Under the pieces are notes generated by a model, which searched no databases, was not told the DNA's origin, and was given only the letters and a program-made list of their open reading frames with translations. Both the position numbers and the translations under genes were made by a program. 64,000 nt of DNA, taken from assembly GCF_000745775.1 (NCBI RefSeq), contig NZ_KN050752.1, positions 357,074-421,073 on the forward strand. Direction: 5' to 3'. This DNA comes from Flavobacterium sp. ASV13. Lineage in GTDB: Bacteria > Bacteroidota > Bacteroidia > Flavobacteriales > Flavobacteriaceae. Of this stretch, positions 32,290-41,503 are shown piece after piece; the stretch's first letter is position 1; each line of letters starts with the position of its first letter.

Positions 32290-32544
32290 CTATTTAGATT
32301 TTTTGAAAATAGAATAAATAGTAATTCCAAAACCAATTAAAACAGTTGTTGGAGCTAAACGAATACGTCTAAAACTGAAAATATCTTCGTTGAAAACATT
32401 CGGGTCGTTACTTCCTCCGCCTGACATTAAAATAAATCCTAACGCAATAACTCCAATTCCAATTAATAAGATTTTGTAGTTAATGCCGTCAAAAAGAAAT
32501 TCGTGGTTATCTTGTTTTCCTTCTTTAATATTGTTGTTTTTCAT
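32290..32544 (-). CDS. DUF3098 family small membrane protein
   Basis: 84 aa with two transmembrane helices (about 23-42 and 66-80), joined by GGGSNDPNVFNEDIFSFRRIRLAP, the signature of DUF3098. The family is Bacteroidota-specific and is nearly always found next to ftsX, as here. A role with the divisome or FtsEX is suggested by context only. It is followed by repeats and uppP on the same strand. Confidence 0.85.
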   Translation of the reverse strand: MKNNNIKEGKQDNHEFLFDGINYKILLIGIGVIALGFILMSGGGSNDPNVFNEDIFSFRRIRLAPTTVLIGFGITIYSIFKKSK

Positions 32545-32627
32545 TTTTATATTTTGTTAAACCTTGCAAAAATTAAGGTTATTTATGTGCTATCCTAAGG
32601 GAATTCAGAGGTGTTTTAAATCTAAAA

Positions 32628-33503
32628 TTAGTACAGATCGTCAGTTCTTAAATTCAGAAAACGTTGTGTTGCAAAATGTGTGCTTACCCATGTAATTAAA
32701 ACGCCTAATCCAAAAACAGCCAATAAAACCAGTCCGATTAGTACTTTGTCCTCTAAAATTCCTAAGCCAGGGAAATTAGTTTCAACATAAATTAAAAGTG
32801 CAATTAAAGCTACGATTGCTAAGGCTGCTCCTAACATTCCTAATTTTACGCTACGCATAACAAAAGGCTTACGAATAAACGATTTTGTTGCACCAACCAT
32901 TTGCATAGTTTTAATAATAAAACGATTAGAATGTATAGAAAGACGTAGTGAACTGTTTATTAATAAAACTGCAATTACAGCAAGGAATCCGCTGATAATC
33001 AAAATCCACATACTTACTTTTTTGATGTTGTCGTTTACCAGATTTATCAATTGTTTATCGTAAACAATATCTTCAATCATTGTATTTTGGCGCAGTTTGC
33101 TTTCAATTTTAGAAATACTGTCTCTTTCAACATAATCCGCTTTTAGATGTATGTCGTATGAGTTCAATAACGGATTTTCTCCCAAGAAAGTCAAGAAATC
33201 TTCTCCAATGATATCAGTATGCTCTTTTGCTGCTCTTTCTTTAGAAACATAAACAAAAGATTTTGCAAAAGGCGCTCTTTTTAAATCTGCATTGAATGCT
33301 TTGATAACGCTATCATTAGCCTCATTTTTAAAGAAAACCGTCATTGCGATTTTTTCTTTAAAATCATTAGCCAATTTTTTAGAATTAATAATGAATAATC
33401 CCAGCACTCCCAAAAGGAATAAAACCAAGAATACACTTAATACTACCGAAAAATAAGAGGAAATTAACCTGCGCTTTTGAAATTTATCAAAGTTAGAACT
33501 CAT
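32628..33503 (-). CDS. ftsX: Cell-division protein FtsX
   Basis: 291-aa permease-like protein of the FtsEX complex. TM1 near 18-35 is followed by the extracellular domain with MTVFFKNEANDSVIKAF, and then by TM2-4 (about 170-275). The VGATKSFIRKPFVMRS cytoplasmic loop is typical. It controls peptidoglycan hydrolases at the septum. The FtsE ATPase is not in the window; in this group it is often encoded elsewhere. Confidence 0.94.
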   Translation of the reverse strand: MSSNFDKFQKRRLISSYFSVVLSVFLVLFLLGVLGLFIINSKKLANDFKEKIAMTVFFKNEANDSVIKAFNADLKRAPFAKSFVYVSKERAAKEHTDIIGEDFLTFLGENPLLNSYDIHLKADYVERDSISKIESKLRQNTMIEDIVYDKQLINLVNDNIKKVSMWILIISGFLAVIAVLLINSSLRLSIHSNRFIIKTMQMVGATKSFIRKPFVMRSVKLGMLGAALAIVALIALLIYVETNFPGLGILEDKVLIGLVLLAVFGLGVLITWVSTHFATQRFLNLRTDDLY

Positions 33504-33896
33504 AGTATGCTTAAATTATGTGGTAAAAATAATAAAGAATTTCTTTATTTAAAGTTATTAACGAACTTTTATACTATAAATGTACAATTAGATATTGAAT
33601 AAATTTGTCTTTCATCGAAAAGTGCACAAATTTTCAATAAATTTTCTAAATAAAGTGATTTAACTCCAAAGTTCGCTAAGACTTTCGAAGAGTTAGTAAA
33701 ATAAAAGAGAATAGCAACAAGATTAAAAGGTTTAAAATGATTTTTAAATTTGTGTAAATCATTTAATCTTTAGCAAAAAAACGCAAAGCTTTGTATTTAT
33801 ATTGCTTTGCAAACTCTATAGTATTAGCATAAGTTTAAATAAAAATTGTATGATGCGTTGCGGTTCAACTCTCAAAGTTTTTTAAAGAAATTTATT
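33504..33896. other. 393-bp gap with two hairpins, no ORF
   Basis: No credible gene. Two dyads are visible: AGATTAAA...TTTAATCTTT over 33719-33772 and GCAAAGC/GCTTTGC over 33783-33810. The rest is AT-rich. The first dyad is related to the GCCACAGATT...AAAAGGATT repeats, which suggests decay of such elements. Confidence 0.5.
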
Positions 33897-34244
33897 TTAA
33901 AATTTCAGGTTTAGAGTTTCTTTTTGAGCAAATTCTTTAATACGTTTTTCAATTTCATAAAAAACAGAAATTGCTCTTTCACCGGCTTCGGTTAATTTTG
34001 CACCGCCACCGCCTTTTCCGCCAAGAAGTTTTTCTACTAAAGGACTTTCGGCACGTTGATTCATTTCTTCAACCAATTGCCAAGCCTGACGATACGCCAT
34101 TTTCATCTCTTTTGCTGCATTGGTAATTGATCCGGTTTTCTTGATGTTTTCAAGAAGCCAAATTTTTCCAATTCCAAGAAATGCGCCTTCAGCTTCTTCA
34201 ATCCAAACCCGAACTTCAATCGAATATTTTTTATCCATACTCAT
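33897..34244 (-). CDS. ModE-like winged-helix regulator
   Basis: 115 aa consisting almost entirely of a LysR/ModE-type wHTH: IKKTGSITNAAKEMKMAYRQAWQLVEEMN is the helix-turn-helix, and LVEKLLGGKGGGGAKLTEAGER the glycine-rich wing typical of ModE N-terminal domains. The molybdate-binding TOBE domains are missing, so it could be a one-domain regulator responding to something else. No molybdate transport or cofactor gene is close. It is divergent from leuS with a 269-bp gap. Confidence 0.8.
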   Translation of the reverse strand: MSMDKKYSIEVRVWIEEAEGAFLGIGKIWLLENIKKTGSITNAAKEMKMAYRQAWQLVEEMNQRAESPLVEKLLGGKGGGGAKLTEAGERAISVFYEIEKRIKEFAQKETLNLKF

Positions 34245-34420
34245 TTTGTTCTAATAACTTTATAAAAATAAACATTAATGCGTAAAAGTATTCGTTCTTT
34301 TTTTTCAAATATTTTATAAAAAAGAAATATTTGATACGTATTTTTAAATGCAAAAATAAGTATTTTTACGTAATTAAAAATAAGTATTTTGTTATTTTAT
34401 TTGTTTGTCAAGGAAATAGC

Positions 34421-34451
34421 TTTGGAACAAGCCACAATAAATGTAAATTTG
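34421..34451 (+). promoter_or_regulatory. leuS promoter TTTG-N19-TAAATTTG
   Basis: TTTG at 34421-34424 and TAAATTTG at 34444-34451, separated by exactly 19 nt: the textbook Bacteroidota promoter. It lies 62 bp before the start, so the leader contains the CTTAG array. Confidence 0.75.
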
Positions 34452-34474
34452 CGCGATAATTAATTAGTGAAAAG

Positions 34475-34513
34475 CTTAGAACCTTAGTAACTTAGAATCT
34501 TAGTCACTTAGAA
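34475..34513. repeat. 8-nt CTTAG array touching the leuS start codon
   Basis: CTTAGAAC, CTTAGTAA, CTTAGAAT, CTTAGTCA, CTTAGAA in exact 8-nt register; the next base is the A of the leuS ATG. The array is inside the leuS transcript. Confidence 0.85.
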
Positions 34514-37378
34514 ATGAAATACAATCCAAACGAAATTGAAGCCAAATGGCAAAAATATTGGGCAGAAAATCAAACTTTTGCAGCAAAAAATAACTCTGAA
34601 AAACCGAAGCATTATGTTCTCGATATGTTTCCTTATCCGTCAGGAGCAGGATTACATGTTGGGCATCCGCTGGGTTATATAGCTTCAGATGTGTATTCTC
34701 GTTTCAAAAGACATCAAGGTTTCAATGTTTTGCACCCAATGGGTTACGACAGTTTCGGATTACCGGCTGAACAATATGCAATTCAGACAGGACAGCGTCC
34801 GGAAGATACGACTCGCGTAAATATTGACGGTGGAGTTGACAAAGAAGGAAAACAAATTGCTGGTTATAGAAAACAATTAGATAAAATCGGATTCTCATTT
34901 GATTGGGCACGTGAAGTACGTACTTCAAATCCGGATTATTACAAACATACACAATGGATTTTTATTCAATTGTTCAATTCTTGGTATTGCAGAAAACAAG
35001 GAAAAGCTTTTGAAATCTCTGAGCTTGTAAAAGTATTTGAAGGAGAAGGAAATAAATTAGTCGAAGCAGTTTGCGACGATAACGTTGCAATTTTTACTGC
35101 TGACGAATGGAATGCTTATTCTGAAGATCAAAAAGAAAAAATCTTGTTGCAATACAGAATGACGTATTTGGCAGAAACCGAAGTAAACTGGTGTCCTGGC
35201 TTAGGAACTGTTTTGGCAAATGACGAAATTGTAAACGGCGTTTCGGAACGTGGAGGTTTTCCTGTTATAAGAAAAAAAATGACACAATGGAGTATGCGAA
35301 TTTCTGCTTATGCCGAACGCTTGCTTCAAGGTTTAAATGATATCGATTGGAGTGAGTCAATCAAAGAATCTCAAAGAAACTGGATCGGGAAATCGATTGG
35401 TGCTTTGATAACTTTTAATGTGAAAAGCCATGATGAAGTAATCGAGGTTTTCACTACTCGTCCTGATACTATTTTTGGAGTTACTTTTATGACTTTGGCA
35501 CCAGAACATGATTTGGTTGCTAAAATTACAACTCCAGAACAAAAAGAAGCTGTTGAAGCGTATATTGAAAAAACAGCAAAACGTTCGGAGCGTGAGCGTA
35601 TGGCTGATGTAAAAACCATTTCAGGAGTATTTACAGGAGCTTATGCTGAACATCCTTTTACAAAAGAAGCTATTCCGGTTTGGATTGGTGATTATGTTTT
35701 GGCAGGTTACGGAACAGGTGCTGTAATGGCGGTTCCTTGCGGAGACGAAAGAGATTACGCGTTTGCTAATTTCTTCAAAGGTCAAAACGGAATGCAGGAA
35801 ATCAAAAATATCTTCGCCAATGTTGATATTTCTGAAGCCGCTTACGGATCAAAAGACAACGTTGAAATCGCAAATTCTGATTTCTTAAACGGATTAAATT
35901 ATAAAAATGCAACTTACGCAGCAATTAGCGAATTGCAAAAAATAGGTCAAGGAACAGGAAAAACGAATTACCGTTTGCGTGATGCTGTTTTTTCTCGTCA
36001 GCGTTATTGGGGTGAGCCATTCCCTGTTTATTATGTGAATGGATTGCCTAAAATGATCGATACACAACATTTGCCAATTATTTTACCAGAAGTAGAGAAA
36101 TATTTGCCAACTGAAGACGGTTTGCCTCCATTAGGAAACGCGGCAGTTTGGGCTTGGGATACAAAACAAAACAAAGTTGTCAATACAGATTTAGTTGACA
36201 ATATTTCGGTTTTTCCTTTAGAATTAAATACAATGCCAGGTTGGGCGGGAAGTTCATGGTATTGGATGCGTTATATGGATGCACACAATGAAAATGAATT
36301 CGCAAGCAAAGAAGCTTTGGCTTACTGGGAAAATGTAGATTTATACATTGGAGGAAGCGAGCACGCAACCGGACATTTATTGTATTCTCGTTTCTGGAAC
36401 AAATTCTTAAAAGACAAAGGTTTTGCTCCAACCGAAGAACCATTCAAAAAACTGATTAATCAGGGAATGATTTTAGGTACGACGGCTTATGTTTACAGAT
36501 TAGAAGGAACAAATACTTTTGTATCTAAAAATAAAATTGAAGGTCAAAATGTACAGCCAATTCGCGTTGATGTCCATTTTGTTAATTCTTCGGATGAATT
36601 GAATATCGAAAAGTTCAAAGCTTGGAGAGAAGATTTCAATACAGCAGAATTTATTTTAGACGAAAACGGAAAATACATTGTAGGCCGTGAAGTAGAAAAA
36701 ATGTCGAAATCATACTATAATGTGGTTACGCCAGATGATATTTGTGCAGAATACGGTGCTGATACATTGCGTTTATACGAAATGTTTTTAGGTCCGTTAG
36801 AGCAGGCAAAACCTTGGAATACGGCTGGTATTTCTGGAGTTTTTGGTTTCTTGAAAAAATTATGGAGATTGTATTTTGATGATAATGGTTTAATCGTAAA
36901 CAATGACGAACCAACAAAAGACAACCTAAAATCATTGCATAAAACAATCAAAAAAGTAGCAGAAGATATCGAGAATTTCTCTTTCAATACTTCGGTTTCT
37001 CAATTTATGATTTGTGTAAATGAATTGTCTGCTCAAAATTGTCATTCAAGAGCTATTTTGGAACCATTAGCAATTTTGGTTTCGCCATACGCACCACACA
37101 TTGCTGAAGAATTATGGTCACAATTAGGACATACAACTTCAATTTCTGAAGTAGCTTTCCCAATTTTTGAGGCAAGTCATTTGGTTGAAACAAATAAAGA
37201 ATACCCAGTTTCTTTCAACGGAAAAATGCGTTTCACTATCGAATTGCCTTTGGATTTAACCGCAGCACAAATCGAAGAAATCGTTATGAAAGACGAAAGA
37301 ACACAAAAACAATTAGACGGTAGAACACCAAATAAAGTGATTATCGTTCCTGGAAAAATCATCAACCTTGTAGGTTAA
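34514..37378 (+). CDS. leuS: Leucyl-tRNA synthetase
   Basis: 954-aa class Ia synthetase. The HIGH-type motif is HVGH (48-51) in PYPSGAGLHVGHPLGY. The CP1 editing domain contains TTRPDTIFGVTFMTLAPEH and the GYGTGAVMAVPCGDERDYAFA block. KMSKS is at 729-733, followed by the anticodon-binding domain. It is slightly longer than E. coli LeuS (860), owing to insertions including the catalytic-domain insert typical of Bacteroidota. It has a well-formed TTTG/TAnnTTTG promoter with an 8-nt array in its leader. Confidence 0.97.
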   Translation: MKYNPNEIEAKWQKYWAENQTFAAKNNSEKPKHYVLDMFPYPSGAGLHVGHPLGYIASDVYSRFKRHQGFNVLHPMGYDSFGLPAEQYAIQTGQRPEDTTRVNIDGGVDKEGKQIAGYRKQLDKIGFSFDWAREVRTSNPDYYKHTQWIFIQLFNSWYCRKQGKAFEISELVKVFEGEGNKLVEAVCDDNVAIFTADEWNAYSEDQKEKILLQYRMTYLAETEVNWCPGLGTVLANDEIVNGVSERGGFPVIRKKMTQWSMRISAYAERLLQGLNDIDWSESIKESQRNWIGKSIGALITFNVKSHDEVIEVFTTRPDTIFGVTFMTLAPEHDLVAKITTPEQKEAVEAYIEKTAKRSERERMADVKTISGVFTGAYAEHPFTKEAIPVWIGDYVLAGYGTGAVMAVPCGDERDYAFANFFKGQNGMQEIKNIFANVDISEAAYGSKDNVEIANSDFLNGLNYKNATYAAISELQKIGQGTGKTNYRLRDAVFSRQRYWGEPFPVYYVNGLPKMIDTQHLPIILPEVEKYLPTEDGLPPLGNAAVWAWDTKQNKVVNTDLVDNISVFPLELNTMPGWAGSSWYWMRYMDAHNENEFASKEALAYWENVDLYIGGSEHATGHLLYSRFWNKFLKDKGFAPTEEPFKKLINQGMILGTTAYVYRLEGTNTFVSKNKIEGQNVQPIRVDVHFVNSSDELNIEKFKAWREDFNTAEFILDENGKYIVGREVEKMSKSYYNVVTPDDICAEYGADTLRLYEMFLGPLEQAKPWNTAGISGVFGFLKKLWRLYFDDNGLIVNNDEPTKDNLKSLHKTIKKVAEDIENFSFNTSVSQFMICVNELSAQNCHSRAILEPLAILVSPYAPHIAEELWSQLGHTTSISEVAFPIFEASHLVETNKEYPVSFNGKMRFTIELPLDLTAAQIEEIVMKDERTQKQLDGRTPNKVIIVPGKIINLVG

Positions 37379-37397
37379 TTTTAAAAATCCAATATAA

Positions 37398-37442
37398 AAA
37401 TTCCAAATTCCAATTTTACGATTGGAGTTTGGGATTTTTTTT
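37398..37442 (+). terminator. Hairpin terminator after leuS
   Basis: AAATTCCAAATTCCAAT pairs with ATTGGAGTTTGGGATTT (two wobble pairs), followed by a T-run. It is closely similar to the hairpin at 25359. Confidence 0.7.
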
Positions 37443-37455
37443 GTGCAGTTTTTTT

Positions 37456-37505
37456 CCGCCACGAATTCACGAATTTTTTTCTATTAATTCGTGAATTCGT
37501 GGCGG
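37456..37505. repeat. 20-bp perfect inverted repeat (CCGCCACGAATTCACGAATT)
   Basis: The arms 37456-37475 and 37486-37505 are exact reverse complements with a 10-nt loop. It belongs to the GCCACGAATTCAC family seen at 25407. Confidence 0.85.
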
Positions 37506-37677
37506 AAAACCTAGCGTTCTTTGCGAAAAACCTTCGCGTACTTTGCGGTTAAAAACCTGCATCAACATTGGAGTTTTGAATTTAATAATTAAATTTTTAA
37601 AAACTTTTGTAACATTTTAATAGTTGCCGTATCAAAAGGACGGATCCGATTAAATTAACAACTTAAAACTATTAAAA

Positions 37678-38523
37678 ATGAAAAAGTATATCATCTTAAT
37701 TATCGCATTCTTATTTTCAGCATTATGTTTAAATGTTTTTGCACAAACAAAATCATATCCTTTCGAAGTTCTTAAAACTGGAAAAGGAAAACAATCCATA
37801 GTTTTCATTCCCGGATTTGCTTCTTCTGGCGAAGTTTGGAATGAAACCAAAACTGCTTTCGAAAAAGATTTCACTTGTTATACACTTACAATGCCAGGTT
37901 TTGCTGGAGTAAAACCAGAACAAAATCCTTCATTTGAAAATTGGAAAACAGAAATCGCTAATTATATCAAAGAAAACAAAATCGTAAAACCAATTCTAAT
38001 TGGTCATAGTATGGGAGGCGGATTGGCATTAGCAATCGCTGCTGATTATCCGGGATTAATTGGGAAAATTGTAGTGGTAGATGCGCTTCCGTGTATGGCT
38101 GCGCTAATGGATCCTTCTTTCAAATCAAAAGAAAATAATGACTGTACAGCCGTAGTAAATCAAATGACCGGAATGACTGATGCTCAATTTCTTGAAATGC
38201 AGAAAAAAACAATGCCAAGACTTTTGGCTGATGCTTCAAAATTAGATATGGTTGTCGATTGGAGTGCAAAATCAGATAGAAAAACATTCGGACAAATGTA
38301 TTGTGATTTCTCAAATACAGATTTAAGAGCTAAAATCGCACAGATAAAATGTCCGGCGTTAATTTTATTAGAGTCTTATTTTATAAATTTAAAACCAGCA
38401 ATTGAAGATCAGTATAAAAATCTAAAAACAGCCAATTTTCAATATGCAAACAAAGGTCTTCATTTTATTATGTATGATGACAAAGATTGGTATTTGGCAC
38501 AATTAAACACTTTTATAAAATAA
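37678..38523 (+). CDS. Secreted alpha/beta hydrolase
   Basis: 281 aa with a signal peptide ending near FAQ (residue 23), so periplasmic. The alpha/beta-hydrolase fold has nucleophile Ser111 in GHSMGGG, the oxyanion region IPGFASSGEVW, and a probable His near 262 in KGLHFIMYDD. The substrate is unknown. It ends 5 bp before an ECF sigma factor, which is unusual for such enzymes and suggests a three-gene unit with the sigma factor and its membrane partner. Confidence 0.82.
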   Translation: MKKYIILIIAFLFSALCLNVFAQTKSYPFEVLKTGKGKQSIVFIPGFASSGEVWNETKTAFEKDFTCYTLTMPGFAGVKPEQNPSFENWKTEIANYIKENKIVKPILIGHSMGGGLALAIAADYPGLIGKIVVVDALPCMAALMDPSFKSKENNDCTAVVNQMTGMTDAQFLEMQKKTMPRLLADASKLDMVVDWSAKSDRKTFGQMYCDFSNTDLRAKIAQIKCPALILLESYFINLKPAIEDQYKNLKTANFQYANKGLHFIMYDDKDWYLAQLNTFIK

Positions 38524-38528
38524 TAAGA

Positions 38529-39002
38529 ATGGAATTTGAACAAATCTACAAAACATATTGGGATCGAATATTCAGGCTTTGCATGGGTTTTGTCAATGAT
38601 TATGATATTGCACAGGATTTAGCTCAGGAAACTTTTATAATTGTTTGGCAAAAGCTGGGTACATTTAGAAACGAATCGGCCATTGGAACCTGGATTTTTA
38701 GAATTGCTTCTAATAATTGTTTGAGACAAATTGAAAAGCAAAAGCGTTTTCCAAAATCAGAATTACCAATTCATCTTTCGGAAGAAAAACAGCAATCAAT
38801 CGAACCGCAGATTCAGTTTTTATACAAATGCATCGCCGAATTGCCCGAAACCGATCGTATCATTATTTCGCTGGAGTTAGAAGAAGTGAAGCAAGCTGAA
38901 ATTGCAAAAATCGTTGGTCTTTCAGAAGCAAATGTAAGAGTGAAGATTCACAGAATTAAAGAAAAATTGACTCAAAAATTTAAAGAAAATGGAAAACAAT
39001 AA
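38529..39002 (+). CDS. ECF-family RNA polymerase sigma factor
   Basis: 157 aa. Region 2 has the core-binding segment YDIAQDLAQETFIIVWQKLGTFRNESAIGTWIFRIASNNCLRQIE; region 4 has the HTH (LEEVKQAEIAKIVGLSEANVRVKIHRIKEKL). I used ATG 38529, not the TTG frame beginning inside the hydrolase. The next gene overlaps by 14 bp and encodes a membrane protein, its likely regulator. The hydrolase gene ends 5 bp upstream. Confidence 0.9.
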   Translation: MEFEQIYKTYWDRIFRLCMGFVNDYDIAQDLAQETFIIVWQKLGTFRNESAIGTWIFRIASNNCLRQIEKQKRFPKSELPIHLSEEKQQSIEPQIQFLYKCIAELPETDRIIISLELEEVKQAEIAKIVGLSEANVRVKIHRIKEKLTQKFKENGKQ

Positions 39003-39582
39003 TATAAACTTCAACGATTTATGGAAAAAACAAACCGTAAGTCAGCCCGATATGCAGGATTTGCTTTCTAGATTAAGCAAATTTAAAAAAGCATCTTTGC
39101 GTAGTTTATGGATGACAAATATTATGCTTTTTGCAACCAGTGCTTTTATAATTTTTATATGGATTTATTATCAGCCGCAATTTGTTTCGACTAAAATCGG
39201 AATTGTTTTAACAATACTTGCAATGGTAATTTATCTGTTTGTTTCGAATAAATTATTCAGCAATTATAAAGACATTGATGCAACGCAGACGAATCAGGAA
39301 TATCTTCAAAAATTAATTTTGATTCAAAAGAAACAACAATTTTTACAGACAAATATGATGAGTTTGTACTTTTTGCTTTTAACAACGGGAATTTGTCTTT
39401 ACATGTATGAATATGCGAGCAGAATGAGCGTTCTGGGCGCAAGTTTGACTTACGGAATCACTTTGCTATGGATTTTGTTTAATTGGTTTTACATTCGTCC
39501 GAAACAAATTAAAAAACAACAATTAAAAATAAACAGTCTAATTGAAAAGTTTGAGGAAGTAAATAATCAATTAGAGTCTTAA
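38989..39582 (+). CDS. Membrane partner of the ECF sigma factor (anti-sigma-like)
   Basis: 197 aa. A cytoplasmic N-terminal region (1-38, NNINFNDLWKKQ) may bind the sigma factor. It is followed by about four transmembrane helices (42-60, 66-84, 122-137, 145-165) and a charged C-terminal helix. The DLWKKQ start resembles the N-termini of flavobacterial anti-sigma proteins, but no ZAS motif (HxxxCxxC) is present. It overlaps the sigma gene by 14 bp. The function is inferred from context. Confidence 0.7.
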   Translation: MENNNINFNDLWKKQTVSQPDMQDLLSRLSKFKKASLRSLWMTNIMLFATSAFIIFIWIYYQPQFVSTKIGIVLTILAMVIYLFVSNKLFSNYKDIDATQTNQEYLQKLILIQKKQQFLQTNMMSLYFLLLTTGICLYMYEYASRMSVLGASLTYGITLLWILFNWFYIRPKQIKKQQLKINSLIEKFEEVNNQLES

Positions 39583-39587
39583 ATCGG

Positions 39588-39617
39588 AAAGCTTTGCAGT
39601 ATTGTAAAGCTTTTTTT
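39588..39617 (+). terminator. Hairpin terminator
   Basis: AAAGCTTTGC pairs with GTAAAGCTTT (one wobble pair), with a T-run, directly after the membrane-partner gene. Confidence 0.75.
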
Positions 39618-39710
39618 GTGCTGAAAAATGCCAAAATGTCATTTTGTTAAAATGGTTCAGAAATTGTGATTGATTTTGTAACTTTAAAAATCAATCAAAA
39701 AAATACAAAT

Positions 39711-40397
39711 ATGGGAGGTGGATATTTATTACTTGCCGGAGCTATAATGTTGTTTAGCTGGATGGTGAGTTCAAAACTTAAAAGCAAATTCGAGTTATAC
39801 TCTAAATTGCAATTGCAAAACGGAATGAGCGGTAAAGAAATCGCTGAAAAAATGCTTGCTGATAACGGAATTACAGATGTTCGTGTTATTTCGACTCCGG
39901 GACAATTAACCGATCATTATAATCCGTCAAATAAAACAGTAAATTTAAGTGAAGCGGTTTACAATCATCGAAACGCGGCGGCGGCGGCTGTTGCAGCGCA
40001 CGAATGTGGGCATGCGGTACAGCATTCTGTCGGGTATGAATGGCTTACAATGCGTTCAAAATTAGTTCCGATTGTAAATGTCGCGTCAAATTTCATGCAG
40101 TGGATTTTACTTGCAGGAATCTTAATGATTAAAGCTTTTCCGCAATTATTGTTAGTTGGAATTGTGCTTTTTGCGGCAACGACTTTATTTTCGATTATTA
40201 CATTGCCAGTCGAATATGATGCGAGCAACAGAGCGTTGGCATGGCTTGAAAATAAGCATATGTTGACACAGCAAGAACAAGCAGGGGCAAAAGATGCTTT
40301 AAAATGGGCGGCAAGAACTTATGTGGTTGCAGCAATTGGATCAATTGCAACATTGTTATACTATATTTCAATTTATTCGGGAAGTAGGAGGAATTAA
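39711..40397 (+). CDS. Zinc metallopeptidase, YugP family
   Basis: 228 aa, membrane-integral. The zinc motif HECGH is at 97-101 (AAHECGHAVQH), with Glu98 as base, and transmembrane segments near 1-19, 117-160 and 200-222. The N-terminal SGKEIAEKMLADNGI and LSEAVYNHRN blocks are typical of the DUF2268-unrelated YugP (Peptidase_M... neutral zinc) family. I chose ATG 39711 because the TTG frame upstream adds residues with no family support. The substrate is unknown. Monocistronic. Confidence 0.85.
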   Translation: MGGGYLLLAGAIMLFSWMVSSKLKSKFELYSKLQLQNGMSGKEIAEKMLADNGITDVRVISTPGQLTDHYNPSNKTVNLSEAVYNHRNAAAAAVAAHECGHAVQHSVGYEWLTMRSKLVPIVNVASNFMQWILLAGILMIKAFPQLLLVGIVLFAATTLFSIITLPVEYDASNRALAWLENKHMLTQQEQAGAKDALKWAARTYVVAAIGSIATLLYYISIYSGSRRN

Positions 40398-40404
40398 TTT
40401 TATA

Positions 40405-40428
40405 ATTAGAAAATTAGTCAATTAGATA
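40405..40428. repeat. 8-nt period array (ATTAGAAA type)
   Basis: ATTAGAAA, ATTAGTCA, ATTAGATA in 8-nt register, 8 bp after the metallopeptidase stop. Confidence 0.7.
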
Positions 40429-40437
40429 ATTTTATAT

Positions 40438-40473
40438 AAAACCCGACAGGTTTCAAAAACCTATCGGGTTTTA
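40438..40473. terminator. Bidirectional hairpin terminator
   Basis: AAAACCCGACAGGTTT pairs with AACCTATCGGGTTTT with T-runs on both sides, between convergent genes. Confidence 0.8.
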
Positions 40474-40477
40474 TTTT

Positions 40478-40786
40478 TCAAGTTAATTGAATTTCGGAAT
40501 ATGACATTTTTAATTGTTGAAATACATTAATAAAAAAAGAATTGTCCAAATTCCGAGTATAATGTAAAATGAATTTACATATTGTATGTTTTCTGATTTG
40601 TAGTATTTGAAAAAGAAGTACAAGAGCCAAAACAATGCTTGTTGGAATTGAAAGTAAAAACAGCAAAAAACCTGCACCTGGAGTGCATACACCGCTTGGA
40701 ACTGCCTTCTCTGCCAAGAACCCTATTATAAAGTAGATGGTAAAAAAAATTAATGTTTTAATTTCTTTTCGTGCTATGTTAATCAT
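40478..40786 (-). CDS. 102-aa membrane protein of unknown function
   Basis: Three hydrophobic segments (about 10-27, 37-62, with a final cytoplasmic tail) and a GVCTPGAG loop. No family is recognised. It starts just upstream of a bidirectional terminator and shares the minus strand with the Lrp-like gene. It is called coding because of the ATG start and plausible topology; the tail (HTICKFILHYTRNLDNSFF region) is atypical, so the 3' end may be decayed. Confidence 0.5.
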   Translation of the reverse strand: MINIARKEIKTLIFFTIYFIIGFLAEKAVPSGVCTPGAGFLLFLLSIPTSIVLALVLLFQILQIRKHTICKFILHYTRNLDNSFFINVFQQLKMSYSEIQLT

Positions 40787-40844
40787 TGATCGTGAAATTT
40801 GGCTTTTAAATTATCTAATTATCAAATTGACACATTTTCTAATT

Positions 40845-41315
40845 CTAAAGTTGAATCTGTCTATCAATCTGCTGGTCAAGCGATATAAAAGTTTCCGTTC
40901 TTGAAACACCTTCAATAGCTTGGATTTTATTATTTAAAAGAGACATTAAATGCTCATTGTCACGGCAAATAATTTTAATCAAAACCGACCAGTTTCCTGT
41001 TGTGTAATGACATTCTAAAACTTCGGGGATTTTTCTCAATTCTTTTACGGCTTCTGAGTTTCGGGAAGCTTTGTCCAGATAAACTCCAATAAATGCCATT
41101 GTATTGTAGCCTAAAACTTTTGGATTTACAGTGAATTTTGATCCTGAAATAACACCAGATTGCTCCAGTTTTTTTAATCGCTGATGAATTGCAGCGCCAG
41201 AAATACCAATTTTGTTGGCGATTTGTAATATGGGTTTTCGGGCATCGTCCATTAAATAACGAAGAATCTCTTTGTCGATACCGTCAATTTCAATTATTAG
41301 GGAATTAATTTTCAT
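40845..41315 (-). CDS. Lrp/AsnC-family regulator
   Basis: 156 aa. The N-terminal HTH (IDKEILRYLMDDARKPILQIANKIGISGAAIHQRLKKLEQSGVI) is followed by the RAM ligand domain (GVYLDKASRNSEAVKELRKIPEVLECHYTTGNWSVLIKI). It probably acts as an octamer controlled by an amino acid. No partner gene is adjacent; hemD lies on the same strand but 188 bp away with a hairpin between. Confidence 0.92.
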   Translation of the reverse strand: MKINSLIIEIDGIDKEILRYLMDDARKPILQIANKIGISGAAIHQRLKKLEQSGVISGSKFTVNPKVLGYNTMAFIGVYLDKASRNSEAVKELRKIPEVLECHYTTGNWSVLIKIICRDNEHLMSLLNNKIQAIEGVSRTETFISLDQQIDRQIQL

Positions 41316-41432
41316 AACTTAAAATTTGAAACTATTTTTTGTGATTTGGGTTTTAAATAGAAATCAAATGTAATTAAATTGCTCTGAAAACGGAAATTCC
41401 AAATTCCGAAATCGAAGAATTGTTATAAAAAC

Positions 41433-41479
41433 AAAAAATCCAAATCCCAAGTGATTAAGTTGGAATTTGGATTTTAAAA
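41433..41479. terminator. Hairpin terminator before hemD stop
   Basis: AAAAATCCAAATCCCAA pairs with TTGGAATTTGGATTTT. It lies downstream of hemD on the minus strand. Confidence 0.7.
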
Positions 41480-41503
41480 AATTGTATATTTTTATTCTCT
41501 AGG

